A stretch of 64,000 bases of DNA from Nocardia caishijiensis NBRC 108228 (GTDB taxonomy: Bacteria > Actinomycetota > Actinomycetes > Mycobacteriales > Mycobacteriaceae): the NCBI RefSeq assembly GCF_001612825.1, contig NZ_BDBE01000029.1, positions 248,001 through 312,000 on the forward strand. The letters are read 5' to 3'. A model generated the notes under the pieces. It was not told the DNA's origin. It searched no databases and was given only the letters and a program-made list of their open reading frames with translations. Numbering within the stretch: position 1 is the stretch's first letter; each line of letters opens with the position of its first letter. A program made the translations under genes and the position numbers. Positions 34,629 through 47,800 of the stretch are shown piece by piece.

Positions 34629-35696
34629 CTACAGGCCGAGACCCTTGGCCAGAGTCGGCCACGACAGCTTCAGTTCGTCCTGCCAGTAGCCCCACGAGTG
34701 GGTGCCGCTGGGCCGGAAGTTGAAGGTGGCCGGGATGTTCAGTTCCTCCAGGCGCTTGGCCAGGTTGTGGGTGCAGTAGTTGGTGCCCGCCTCGATGATG
34801 CCGCCGATGACGATCTGGTTGGCCAGACCGTAGGCGCCGGGCAGGGCGTACGGGCCGTTCAGGGTGTCGTACGGGCCGGGCAGACCGTTGCCGGTGGAGA
34901 CGTAGAGTTCCAGCCCGCGCAACCCTTCGGCGTTCACGTACGGGTCGTTCTTGACCCATTCCTCCGAGCCCTGCGGACCCCACATGTTCATGGTGTCGCC
35001 GCCGCCCCAGGTCTCGACGGTGAGCTTCACGAATTCCGAACCAACGGGATCGGAGGTCTGCGCGCAACCGCTGTAGGCCGCGGCCGCCTGGTACAGGCCG
35101 GGCTTGGCGATCGGGAGCGCGAGCACGGTGGTGCCGGAGGTGGACAGGCCCGCGATGGCGTTCACGCCGTTGGTGCCGAGCGCGCCGTCGACGAGCGGGG
35201 GCAGTTCCTCGGTGAAGAAGGTCTTCCACTTGTTGCGGCCGACGACCGGGTCGTCGTTGATCCAGTCGGTGTAGTAGCTCCAGGAGCCACCGATCGGCTG
35301 GATGACGTTGACGTTCTTGTCCGACAGGAATTCCAGCGCGTCGGTCTTGGCCACCCAGGACGCCGAATCCTCGCCGCCGCCCGCGCCGTTGAGCAGGTAC
35401 AGGGTGGGGCGCGGGACCGAGGCGTCGGCGGGGCGCTGCACGTCGATGATGATGTTGTGATCCATCGACGCCGAGAACACGTGCAACCGCAGGCTGCGCG
35501 AGTCCTTCACCTCGGCCTTGACGATCTTGGAACCGTTCTCGGAGACCGGGTTGGCGAGCAGGCTCTTGGAGTCGATGATCGGGTCGGCCGCAGCCGGTGC
35601 GATGCCGAGGCCGGACAACAGTCCGGCGGCCACTGCCGTTGCCGCGATCATCGCCGCGGCTCGGAGGCCACGACGCCGGGTGTGCCGACGGATCAC
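34629..35696 (-). CDS. Secreted antigen 85-family esterase (mycolyltransferase-like)
   Basis: 355 aa from GTG 35696 with GAAGG 8 bases upstream. An Arg-rich start, hydrophobic core (AAAMIAATAVAAGLL) and APAAA motif form a signal peptide of about 37 residues. Family features: DHNIIIDVQRP, LYLLNGAGGGEDSASWV, nucleophile in AGLSTSGTTVLALP (G-L-S-x-S-G, about residue 184), and the catalytic His in SGTHSWGYWQDELK. Ag85 proteins transfer mycolic acids to trehalose and arabinogalactan outside the membrane, implying a mycolate-bearing envelope. Several paralogues per genome are usual. It is monocistronic, between the TetR gene and the NRPS cluster. Confidence 0.92.
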   Translation of the reverse strand: MIRRHTRRRGLRAAAMIAATAVAAGLLSGLGIAPAAADPIIDSKSLLANPVSENGSKIVKAEVKDSRSLRLHVFSASMDHNIIIDVQRPADASVPRPTLYLLNGAGGGEDSASWVAKTDALEFLSDKNVNVIQPIGGSWSYYTDWINDDPVVGRNKWKTFFTEELPPLVDGALGTNGVNAIAGLSTSGTTVLALPIAKPGLYQAAAAYSGCAQTSDPVGSEFVKLTVETWGGGDTMNMWGPQGSEEWVKNDPYVNAEGLRGLELYVSTGNGLPGPYDTLNGPYALPGAYGLANQIVIGGIIEAGTNYCTHNLAKRLEELNIPATFNFRPSGTHSWGYWQDELKLSWPTLAKGLGL

Positions 35697-35795
35697 TTTC
35701 GCACCTTCGCTTCGTCTCGAATTCCGACTCGGTCCGCGCCCGGTCGCCCGGGGCGTAGTTGCACCACGGCAGAACCATACGGGTTATGCACTCGA

Positions 35796-35821
35796 TACAA
35801 CAGTAGTAATCGTTACAACAG
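35796..35821. promoter_or_regulatory. Direct repeats upstream of the Ag85-like gene
   Basis: TACAACAG occurs at 35796-35803 and 35814-35821 (18-bp period) in an AT-rich stretch about 100-125 bp before the Ag85-like start. It may mark an activator or promoter site. The rest of 35697-35856 shows no terminator for the NRPS gene ending at 35857. Confidence 0.3.
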
Positions 35822-35856
35822 CGCGGTCACATCATGCCGCATCCGCCACAGCGGTC

Positions 35857-38800
35857 TCACCGCACCCCGCTCGCTCGGTCACCCGCGTCGAGCAGCTCGG
35901 CCAGCCGTGGCCCGATCTCGGCGAGCGCCTGCGGTGAGGTCATTTGATCGTGCACCACCGCGATGGGTCGATCGCGGATTTCGCCGTCGACATACCGCGC
36001 CCAGTTCGCGGCCGCCCGCTCGTGCCCGAGAGCACTGAAATACTCGAGCCTGCCCCGGAATACGGCGGGGCGGTGCTCGGCGATCAGCTCGGCCGAGCGC
36101 ACCGCGCTGCGATAGATGCGGCGCACCCGTTCCGGGGTGAGCACGGCCATGTTGGCCGGGATGATCGCGTGCAGCGCGGCCAGCGCCTCGTCGCTGAGCT
36201 CACGCACCCCGGTGGTGGCCACGGCGGCGCTCAGGTCGACACCGAGTTCGGCCAGCGCGTCGCGCACGGCGGTGTGGAAATCGGGGACGTCGATGTCGGG
36301 GTGCGAGTCGAGCATGGCGAGCATGCTCACCTGTTCACCCACCGCCTGCAGTTCCGTGGCGACGGCGTGGGCGAGGACACCGCCGAGCGACCAGCCCATG
36401 AGCCGGTAGGGGCCCTGCGGCTGGACCGCCTTGATCTCGGTGACGTAGCGGCGGGCCATCTCGGCGAGGGTGCCCGGCAGGTAGCCCGACTCGCTGAGCG
36501 CGGGCGACTGCAAGCCGAAGATCGGCCTGCGGGCCGGGATGTACTGTGCCAGCCCGGCATAGCACCAGGCCAGGCCGTACATCGGATGCACACAGAACAG
36601 GGGGCCGCCCGCTTCGGTGCCGTGCGGTACGCGGTTGCGGATGGGCAGCAGCACGCCTAGGGCGTCGTCGGATTCCAGGTCGTAGTCACCGCTGCCCGTC
36701 TGGGTGGCGTCGATGCGTTCGGCGAGGGCGGCGACGGTGGCGTCGTTGAAGAACCACTGCACGCGCACGTCGGCGCCGACGCGGGTGCGCAGCCTGCTGA
36801 TGGCCTTCGTCGCGACGAGCGAGTTGCCGCCGAGCTCGAAGAAGTCGTCGTCGAGGCCGACTTTGCCCGCCCCGAGCACCTCGGCGAAGACCTCGGCGAC
36901 CGCGCGTTGCAGCGGCGTGGTCGGCGGCCGGTAGGGCCGGGTGGTCGCCGTCGGCGCGGGCAGTGCTTTGCGGTCGAGTTTGCCGCTGGCGTTGAGCGGC
37001 AGGGCGGCGAGCACGACCAGGGTGGCCGGGACCATGTACGACGGCAGCGCGGTGCGGGCGTAGGACAACAGCTCGGCCTCGTCGAATACCGGTGCGGCGG
37101 CGCCGCTTTCGATGGAGTAGCCCGCCGCCGGGGCGGCAGCGCCCGCGATCCCGGCGCGCGTCTCGACGGGGACGACGTAGCCGACGAGGCGGTCACCGGT
37201 CGGACCGCTGACCAGCGCGACGGCGGCGTGCCGCACCGCCGGGTGCCCGCGCAGGACGGCTTCGACTTCACCGAGCTCGATGCGCTGACCCCGCAACTTC
37301 ACCTGGAAGTCGCTGCGCCCCAGGTATTCCAGCGTCCCCTCGGCGCCGAGACGGACGACGTCGCCGGTGCGGTAGAGCCTGCCGCCCCCCGGATGCGCGA
37401 CAAACCGTTCGGCGGTGAGCGCGGGCGCGGCGAGATACCCGCGCGCCAGTTGCACACCTTCCAGATACAGCTCGCCCGCGGTGCCGGGCGGCACCGGTCG
37501 CAGGTGCCGGTCGAGCACGTGGACGCGCGTGTTGGCGACCGGCGTGCCGATCGAGATGTGCTCTCCCGGGGTCACTTCGGTCGAGGTGACGACCGTGGCC
37601 TCGGCCGGGCCGTACCAGTTGACGAGGTCGGCTCCTGGCAGCACCGCACCGAACCGTTGCGCGGTCGGTGCCGACAGTGCCTCACCGGCCGCGAATACCC
37701 GGCGCAGCGAAGGCAGTTCGCCCGCGCGGCGGTCGGTGAGGAAGGCGTCGAGCATGGACGGCACGAAATGCACGGTGGTGACCGAGTGTTCGGTGATGAC
37801 CTCGGCGAGGTAGTCGGCGTCGCGATGTCCGTCGGGCCGGGCGATGACCACGGCCGCGCCGGTCTGCAACGGCCACAGCAGTTCCCAGGTGGAGATGTCG
37901 AAGGTGACCGGCGTCTTGTGCAATACCACGTCGCCGGGGCTGTGCAGGTGGGTGCGTTGGGCCCAGCGGAACTGGGCGACGAGCTGACGGTGGGTCAGCA
38001 TGACGCCCTTGGGTTTCCCGGTGGAACCGGAGGTGTGGATCACGTAGGCGAGGTTGTCCGGCGCGGGCACGGCCAGCGGTGCGGACGCCGGGGCCAGCGT
38101 GTCGATCTCGACGACCTTCGTGCCGCTCTGGAATCCGGTGCCGGTGGTGGTGAGCACACACAGCGGTGCGGCGGTGGCGAGCACGCGTTCGGTGCGTTCG
38201 GCCGGATGATCCGGGTCGACCGGGACGTAGGCCGCGCCGGTCCGCAACACCGCGTAGACGGTGGTGAGCAGGTCGATGCCGCGCCGCATGGCGATCGCGA
38301 TCAGCACCTCCGGGCCTGCCCCGAGCGCGCTCAGCGCACCGGCCAGTTTCCGTGACCTGGCGTCGAATTGCGCGTAGGTGTAGGTGTTGGTCCCGTCGAT
38401 CACCGCGACCGCGTCGGGCGTGCGGGCCACCTGGGCGTCGAACAGCGACAGCAGCGTCGCCTCGTCGAGCAGTTCCGGCGCGTCGGTGGCGTTGAGCGCG
38501 GACAGGGTGCCGTGTTCGTCGGCCAGCAGGACGTCGAGTGCGCCGAGGCGGGCCTTCGGGTCGGCGGTGAAGCGGGCCAACAGCAGCGAGAACCGTTGGG
38601 CCAGCACGTGTGCGGCGTAGGCGTCGAACACGTCGCGCAGGTACTTCACCGACACGCGCAGTCGCTCACCCGCCACCACCTGCACGGTGAGCGGGTAGTG
38701 GGTGCCGTTGGTCGCGTCGAGACCGGTGACCGTGGCGGACCCGGTGGCGGCCCGGTCGATCGCCGCGCGGTCCACGGGGAACGACTCGAACACCACGAGC

Positions 38801-41800
38801 GAATCGAACAGCGCGTCGACGCCGACGATCTCCTGGATCTCGCCGAGGCCGAGGTAGTGGTAGTCGAACAGGGCGGCCTGTTCGTCCTGCAGTGCGCGAA
38901 GCAGCTCGGCGACGGTGTGGTCGGGCCGCACCCGCACCCGCACCGGGATGGCGTTGAGGAACAGGCCGACCATGCGTTCCACGCCGGGCAGCGCGGCGGG
39001 CCTGCCCGACACGGTGGCGCCGAACACCACGTCGTCGCGGTCGACGAGGCGGGCGATGAGCAGCCCCCAGGCCGCCTGCACGACGGTGTTCACGGTGACC
39101 CCGAGGTCGGCGGCGAGACGGGTCAGTGCGGCGGTGTCGGACGGGGTGAGCGCGAAACCGGTTTCGCCGGTGCCCGAGGCGATTTCGCGGCCCTGGTCGA
39201 CCGGGGCGAGCGGGGTCGGCTCGGCCAGTCCGGCGAGCGCGCCGCGCCAGGCCTGCCGGGCGGCGTCGAGGTCCTGTTCGGTGAGCCAGGCGAGGTAGTC
39301 GCGGTAGGGCACCGGTTTCGGCAGGCGGCGGGTGCGCCCGACGGTGTAGGCGGCGAGCAGTTCCTGCAGCAGCAGCGGCATCGACCAGCCGTCGATGAGG
39401 ATGTGGTGGCTGGTCACCAGCAGGTGGGCGTGCCTGGGCGTGCGCACCAGGGTGAAGCGCAGCTGCGGCGCGGTGGCCATGTCGAAATGCTTGGCCAGGT
39501 CGGCGTTTCGGATCCGCTCGTAGGTGGTGTCGTCGGCGTCGATCACCTGCCACGGCACGTCCACGTCGTCGAGGACCACCTGTAGCGGGGTGCCCGACGG
39601 GTCGGTGACGAAGGCGACGCGCAGGTTGTCGTGCCGGTCGAGCACGGTCTGGGCGGCGGTGTGCAGGCGGTCGGTGTCGACGGCCGGGTCGAGTTCGAGG
39701 ACGAACTGGGTGATGTAGGGGTCGACCGAGTTCTCGGCCAGCAGCGCGTGGAACAGCATGCCGGACTGCAGCGGCGTCACCGGCCAGATGTCGCCGAGCA
39801 GCGGGTATCGGCGCACCAGGCGGTCGAGTTCGGTCTGGCCGAGCCGGACCAGGCCGAAGTCCGAGGGCGTGAATCCGCCCGCGTCCGGGCGCAGGCCGTG
39901 TTCGGCCAGGCCGCCTAGGGCGCGGATCCAGTGCTCGGCGAAGGACTTCACCGCATCGGCGTCGAGAACGCTCGCGGCGTAGTCGAAGCGGGCGACCATA
40001 CCGTCGTCGGTGGCGTCGACGGTGAGCACGAGGACCAGATCGTCGACGGCCACATCGGTGTGGACGCGGGCGGGACGCAGGTCGCGCAGCCGCACCGCGA
40101 AGCGACCTCGGTCGACGGTGCGCACGGTGTCGGCGTGGTCGGTGTCGAGGTAGCGCAGCAGCCCGAAACCCGCCCCTCGGGCGGGCACCGTGCGGCACAG
40201 TTCCTTGATCTGGGACAGGGCCGTGCCCGCGGCGGGACCGCCGACGAGCGCGTCGGCCAGGTCGACACCGTCGAGGCGAAGGGCGAGCGGGTAGTCGGTG
40301 GTGAACCCGCCGACCACGTTGTCCGCGTCGTATCGGGCCAGGACCCGCTGGTCGGCGCGCAACCGGACGATTCCGCCGATCGCACGGACGGCGGCCGTAT
40401 CGGCGGCGGTCTGCGACGCGAGGGCGGCGGCGGTGAGCAGCACCTCGTCGACCGTGGCGCGGTAGGCCTCGGCGACGGTGCCGACGGCGGCGGTGCCCTC
40501 GCCGGTGATCGTCAGCGATACCCGGCGGCGCTGGCGCAGGTCGCCGGAATCGGCCGTTCTGGCGCGGACGGCGCGGTGCCAGTACTCGCGCTCGGCGCGG
40601 GCGGCCGGCGAGGACGGGTAGTCGGCGAGGAGGCGGATCAGATCACCGAGACCCGCGTCCGGCGCCGAGGGCGCGGCGTGCCTGCGCCTGCTCCACGCGG
40701 TGGTGAGCTGGTCGACCACGGCACGCCAGGACACTTCGTCCAGCACCAGCGCGTTGGCGACCACGATCAGCGTGGACGGGCTGTCGCCGGTGAGGATGAA
40801 GTGGATGTTGCGGCCCTCGTCGGGGTCGAGCGCGGCGGCCGCGGCGCCGACGATGTCGTCCACGGGCAGCGAGGCCTCGCCGTCCTCGGTGGCGAGCCGT
40901 CGGAAGGCGCCACCGGTGCGCTCCTCCGGTGCGGGGATGCGCAGCACCGGGTCGGCTTCGGTGCGGTCGAGGACCGCCCACAGCATGGGGTGCTGGTTCA
41001 TCACCGCGGCCGCGACGGCGGCGACGGCCTCGTCGGGGCAGTCCGCGGGCACGTCGAGCAGCAGCGCGCGTGGTTCGACGGCCCGCTCCCCCGCCTCGAG
41101 GAGCTGGGCGGCGGTGGCGGTCAACGGCAGGGCACCGGTGCGGGTGGTCGCCTCGGCGGTGAGTTGCGCTCGCTCGGCGAGCGCGGCGACGGTGCGCGCG
41201 GCGAACAGATCGCGCGGGCGCAGGGTGACACCCGCGTCGGCGGCCCGCGACACCACCTGGATGGCGGTGATGCTGTCGCCGCCGAGGGCGAAGAAGTCGT
41301 CGTCGAGGCCGACCCGGTCGTGGCCGAGTACCTCGCCGATCACGCGGGCGACGGCGCGTTCGGCCGAGCTGCGCGGTGCACGGAACTCGCGGCGGTGCAG
41401 GACCGGATCGGGCAGGGCGGCGCGGTCGAGTTTGCCGCTCGGGGTGAGCGGCAGGTCGTCGAGCACGACGATCGCGGCGGGCACCATGTAGTCGGGCAGT
41501 GCCGCGGTGGCGGTGGCGGTGAGCTCGGCGGGGTCCAGGTCGGTTCCGTGCGCGTACGACACGAGCATGGTCGATCCGGCGCCGTTGTCGCGCCCGAGCG
41601 TGGTGACCCAGCCGACGCCGGGTGCCGCGGCCAGCACGGCATCGATCTCGCCGAGTTCGATCCGCAGGCCGCGGATCTTCACCTGGAAGTCGTTGCGGCC
41701 CACGAACTCCAGCACGTCGCCACGACGGCGCACGAGGTCACCCGTGCGGTAGAGGCGCGCGCCCGCCGGGCCGTGCGGATCGGCGACGAAGCGGGCGGCG

Positions 41801-44800
41801 GTGAGGCTCGGGCGCTGATGGTAGCCGCGCGCGAGCTGGACACCGCCGACGTACAGCTCACCGGTGGTGCCCTCGGGCACGGGGTGCAGGCGCGGGTCGA
41901 GGATCAGGGCCCGGACGCCACGGATCGGGCCACCCATGTGCACGTCGGCACCACGCAGCGGTGCGCTGATCGTGGCAGCGATGGTCGCCTCGGTGGGGCC
42001 GTAGGCGTTGTGCAGGTGGCGGTTCGGCAACGCGTCCCAGCGGGCGGCGAGGTCGGCGGGCAGGTGCTCGCCGCCGACGATCAGGACGCGCAGGTCGGGC
42101 AGGCCCTCGGGTTCGAGGGTGGCGAGCACGGTCGGGGTGAGGAAGGCATGGGTCACCCCTTCCGTCCGGATCAGTTCGGCCAGGTCGGTACCACCGACGC
42201 TGTCGGCGGGGGCGACGACGAGCGTGCCGGAGCCGCCGACGGCGAGCAGCAGTTCCAGCATGGCCGCGTCGAACGACGGCGAGGCGAAAGCCAGTGCGCG
42301 CGTGGACTTGTCGAGGCGGTAGCGGTCCACCTGTTCGGCGCGGAAGTTGGCGACACCGGCGTGAGTGACCACGACGCCCTTGGGCAGACCGGTCGACCCG
42401 GAGGTGTAGATCATGTACGCGCCGTGCTCGGGGCGGGCCGTCCCGAGGAGTTCGATCTCCCGCAGTGCGACACCGGGATTGGCCGCGACCTCGGCGGTGA
42501 ACGCCCGGTCGTCGAGCGCCACCCAGCCACCGGCGGCGGGCAACGGCGGTAGCTCGCCGAGTTCGGCGGCCAGAGTGACGCCAAGTGTCGCACCCGAGTC
42601 GGCGACCATGTGCGCGATCCGGTCGACGGGATAACCGGGATCGATCGGCACGATCATCGCACCGGTGCGGGTGATGGCCCACACCGCGAGCACGGATTCG
42701 ACCGATCGCCGGATGGCGACGGCCACCGGCACTTCCGGGCCCGCGCCGCGCGCGACCAACGCGCGGGCCAGCTGGTTGGCCGCCGCGTCCAGGTCGGTGT
42801 AGGTGAAGCCGCGCCCGTCGCCACGCAGCGCGATACCCGACGGGTTGGCCCGGACCGCGTCGTCCATGAGCTGGGCGAGGGTTTTCGCGGGCGCGGCGGA
42901 CGGCCCGGCGAAGGTGGTCTGCGCGCCGAGTTCCTGGTCGTCGAGCAGGGTGATGTCGCCGACGGGAACGGTGGGGTCGGCGGTGACGGCCGTCAGCAGC
43001 CGGGTGAACCGGGCGCCGAGGGTCCGCACCGTCGATTCGTCGAACAGATCTGTGGCATAGGTGAATTCGGCGACCATGCCGCTGTTGCGCTGCTGTTCGC
43101 GCACGGTGAGCAGCAGGTCGAACTTGGCGTCGGCCGTGCGGGCGTCGAGGGCCCGCACGGTGAGGCCGGGCAGGTCGACGGTCACCGGGGCGAGGTTCTC
43201 GAACGACAGCGCCACCTGGAACAGCGGGTGCCTGCTGGTCGAGCGGGCCGGTCGCACCGCCTCGACCACGCGCTCGAACGGGACGTCGGCGTGGGCGAAG
43301 GCGCGCAGGTCGGTGTCGCGGGTGACGGCGAGCAGCGCGGTGAACGGTTCGTCGCCCGCGATACGGCTGCGCAGCACCAGGGTGTTGACGAACATGCCGA
43401 CCAGATCGTCGAGTTCGCGCGCACCACGCCCGGCGATCGGGGTGCCGATGGCGACGTCGTCGGTGCCGGACAGGCGAGCAAGGAGCGTGGCGAGCGCGGC
43501 CTGCACCACCATGAACACGGTGACGCCTTCGCGGCGTGCCAGCGCGGCGACACCGGCGTGCAGATCGGCGTCGATCTCGAAAACCGTTGTGGCGCCCGCG
43601 AACGACTGCAACGCCGGGCGCGGCCGGTCGGTAGGCAGGTCGATCTCGTCGGGGAGGTCGGCGAGTTCGGTGGTCCAGTAGGCGAGCTGACCCGCCGCTG
43701 TCGACGCCGGGTCGGCCTCGTCACCGAGCGTGTTCCGTTGCCACACCGCGTAATCGGCGTATTGCAGCGGCAGGGGCGTCCACGCGGGTGCGGCGCCCGA
43801 GGTGCGCGCGGTGTAGGCGAGCACCAGATCCCTGGTGAGCGGGCCCATCGAGAACCCGTCGGCGGCGATGTGATGCGCGACGAACACCAGGACGTGCTCG
43901 TCGGCGCGCAGCCGCAGCAGACGCAGCCGGACCGGTGGGGCGGTCGTGACATCGAACCCGGTGGAAGCGGTGCACCTGACCTCGGCGAGCACGTCGTCGG
44001 CGGTGACCGGGACGGGCGTGAGGTCGAGGTCGACCGCTCCCGGCGCCAGCACCTCCTGCACGGGCCCGAGTGGCGCGGCGGTGGCTTCACCGGCGGTTCC
44101 CGAGGCGGGCGGGGCCGCCGGGTAGCGCGTGCGCAGGACCTCGTGGCGGGTGAACAGGTCGCGGACGGCGGCCTGGAGGGCGGGCAGGTCGAGGGTGCCG
44201 GTGAGGCGGATGGCGGCGGGGATGTTGTAGACCGTCGCGTCCGGGTCGAGCTGGTTGAGCAGCCACATGCGCTGCTGGGCCAGTGACAGCGGCACCCGCG
44301 TCGGGCGCGGTCCCGCGACCGGGCGGGCGGCCGACAACTCGTCGGCGCGGTGCACCCGCAGGGCGAGTTCACCGACCGTCGGCGCCTCGAACAGCAGGCG
44401 CACACCCACCGCGCGGTTCACCGCGTCGCCGATGCGCGCGGCCGCCCGGGTCGCCAGCAGTGAATTACCGCCGAGGGCGAAGAAATCGTCGTCGGCGCCG
44501 ACCTCGTCCGCGCCGAGGATGTCGGCGTAGACCCCGGCGATCAACTGTTCCGTCGGCGTCGACGGCGCCCGGAACGCGGCCGCCTCGAACACCGGGGCGG
44601 GCAGCGCATGTCGGTCGAGTTTGCCGTTGACGGTGCGCGGCAGGGCCTCGAGCACGACGAACGCCTCGGGCACCAGGTACGCGGGCAACTTCGCCCGCAG
44701 CGCGGACTTCACCTGTGCGACATCGAGTTCGGGCCGAGCGACCGCACCGCCTGCTACGCCGCGTCGGTTCCGCGAGACGCCCTCGGGTGCTCCGGGAGCC

Positions 44801-47800
44801 TCCTCGTGCGCGACATTCTCCGACGCGGCGGTGCCGACGGTCGCGCCGGTACGGGCGACTGGGTCCGTGCCAGCGCGCTCGGCCGCGGCGGTGCGGTCCG
44901 GGTCGGTGTGTGTCGTCGGCACCAGATAGGCGACGAGACGGTCGCCGTAGTGGGAGTCGCTGCGCGCGAGCACCGCGGCTTGGGCGACCTCGGGCAGGGC
45001 GAGCAGGGCTGATTCGACCTCACCTGGCTCCACCCGGAAGCCACGGACCTTCACCTGGAAGTCGGTGCGGCCCAGGTAATTCAACGCGTCGTCGGCGGAC
45101 CTGCGGGCGACCAGGTCGCCGGTGCGGTACATGCGCGCACCGGGCTGGAAGGGGTCGGCGAGAAACCGTTCGGCGGTGAGCGCGGGTTTGCGCAGGTAGC
45201 CCCTGGCCAACTGGACTCCGCCGAGATACAGCTCGCCCCGGACACCCGGTGGGACGGGCCGCAGACGCTCGTCGAGGACGTAGACGCGGCTGTTCCACTC
45301 GGGGGTGCCGATCGGGACCGTCTCGGTGTCGGCGGCGCTCACCCGGTGGTCGGTGATCGACACGGCCGCCTCGGTGGGCCCGTAGAGATTGTCGATCCTG
45401 GTGTCCGGCAGGGCGTTCAGCAGTCGCTGGGCCAAGGCGGCGGGCAGCGTTTCACCGATGGCAAGGACGCGGCGCAGCGGTGGCGCACTCGCCTCCCAGT
45501 ACCCGACGAGGGCATCGAGCAGCGACGGCACCGCCGTGAGCGTGGTGACGTTCGCGTCGGCGACGAGCGCGTCGAGGTAGGCGGGGTCGCGGTGACCGTC
45601 TGGTGCGGCGATGACCAACCGGCCACCACAGACCGCCGCCGACCAGAACTCCCACACCGACAGGTCGAAGGTGGCCGGGGTCTTCAGCAGGAAGGCGTCG
45701 GCTTCGGTCGTCGCGAATTCGGCGCGCAGCCACTGCAATTGGTTGACCACGGCCGCGTGCGGAACCGCGACACCCTTGGGCCGACCGGTGGACCCGGAGG
45801 TGAAGATGACATACGCCGTGTTCTCCGGGCGCAGCGGCGCGCGACGATCCGCGTCGGTCACCGGCGCCGGATCGGCCGACTGCACCGCCGGGTGGTCCAC
45901 CCGGACCACAGGTGCCGCGTCGGTGCGGAAACCGTTGGTGAGCACGCAGATCGGCGCGGCGGTGTGCAGGATGTAGTCGGTGCGGTCGGCGGGCTGATCG
46001 GGGTCGATCGGCAGGTAGGCGCCGCCGGAACGGGCCACCGCGTACATGGCGACCACCAGGTCGACCGAGCGGGGCAACGCGAGCGCGACCAGCGTTTCGG
46101 GTCCAACACCCAGCGAGATCAGATGGCGGGCAAGGCGATTCACCCGGGCTTCGAACTCGGCGTAGGTCAGTTCGAGGCGTCCCTCCGGCAGATCCGCGAC
46201 GAGGGCGATCGCTTCGGGACGGGCACCGGCGGCCAGGTCGGCCAGGGTACCCGTCGGCATCGCGAGATCGGCGGCGCCGCTGACGATCTCGCTCTCCCGC
46301 TCGGCGGCGGTGCGCAGGTCGACATCGCCGACCACCCGGGCCGGTTCCCGCACGATCGCGTCGAGCAGCAGGTGCAGCCGCTCGGCGAACCCGGCCACGG
46401 TGGCGGCGTCGAACAGATCGGTGGCGTAGGTGAAGAAACCCTCGATCCCGGTGGGGGTGCCGTCCTCGGCGTACCCGTCACCGACGATCAGGTGCAGATC
46501 GAACTGCGAGACGGCGAGATCCGCCGCAACCGGGGCGATGCGCAGACCGGGCAGTTCGAGGCTGGCGTGGTTCACGTTCTGGAAGGACAGGCCGACCTGG
46601 AACAGGGGGTGCCGCGCCGTGGATCGCGGCGGGTCGAGCACCTCGACGAGCCGTTCGAAGGGTACGTCGGCGGCGGCGAAGGCGGCCAGGTCGCGAGCGC
46701 GCTGGTCGGCGAGCAGGTCGGTGAACCCCGCGCCACCGTCGTACCGCGTGCGCAGCACGACGGTGTTGACGAACATGCCGATCAGATCGTCGAGTTCGCG
46801 TTCCCCGCGCCCGGCGACGGGCGTGCCGACAGCGACGTCGGCGGTCCCGGCGAGGCGTGCGAGCAGCACGGCGAAGGCGGTGTGCAGCACCATGAAGACC
46901 GTCGAACCGGTCTGCCCGGCGATGCGTGCGAGACCGGCGTGCGTCGCGGCGTCGATGCGCACCGGCATCCGCTCGCCCGCGAGCGACGCCACGGCCGGGC
47001 GCGGCCGGTCGGCGGGCAGTTCGAGCAGGTCCGGCAGGCCGGACAGTTCGGCGCGCCAGAACGCGACCTGCTGTGCGGCAAGCGATTCGGCGTCGCTCTC
47101 GGCACCGAGTCGATCCACCTGCCACAGCGCGTAGTCGGCGTACTGCACCGGCAGACCCGTCCAGTCCGGTGCGTGACCGGCCGCGCGCGCGAGGTAGGCG
47201 GTGGTCACATCGCGCACCAGCGGTGCCATCGACGAGGCGTCGGCCGCGATGTGGTGCACGACCACCGCGAGCACGAATTCCCTCGGTGCGTCGGGTTCGG
47301 CGCCGGTCACGTCGAACAACCGCACCCGCAAGGGCACCTCGGCGGTCACGTCGAACGCCGTCGAGGCGAGCGTGGTGATCGCTTCCACCAGCTCCTCGAC
47401 GGGCTCGGGGCGAGCATCGGAAGGCGCCTGCCCGGCGAAACCCTCGAAGGACCCGGCACCGGCGGGATGCACGATCGGGAGCTTGGTGGTCGCGAAGGGG
47501 TCGGCGGGTTCCCCGATGCGGTGGACCGTGATCGCGAGGTCGACCTCGTCGGCGGGCAGGATCCGCTGGACCGGGCCGTCGCCGGTGTCGGGGTAGACGG
47601 TGCGCAGCACCTCGTGGCGGGCGAGGACGTCGTACAGGGCCGTGGTGAGGGCCGCGACGTCCAGGTTGCCGGTGAGGCGGAGGGCGAAGGGCAGGTTGTA
47701 GGCGGCGGTGCCCTCGCCGGTGACGCCCTGGTCGAAGCGGTTGAGGAACCACATGCGGCGCTGCGCCGGAGACAGCGGCAGTTCGGCCGGGCGGGCCAGG

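Noticed and set aside
38368..39585. Long open frames opposite the NRPS genes, some over 400 codons (also 8674-10575, 39931-42552, 45346-48867, 60749-63595)
   Set aside because: They are antisense to clear multidomain proteins, show His/Gly/Arg-rich translations with no family motif, and arise from GC-biased third positions.
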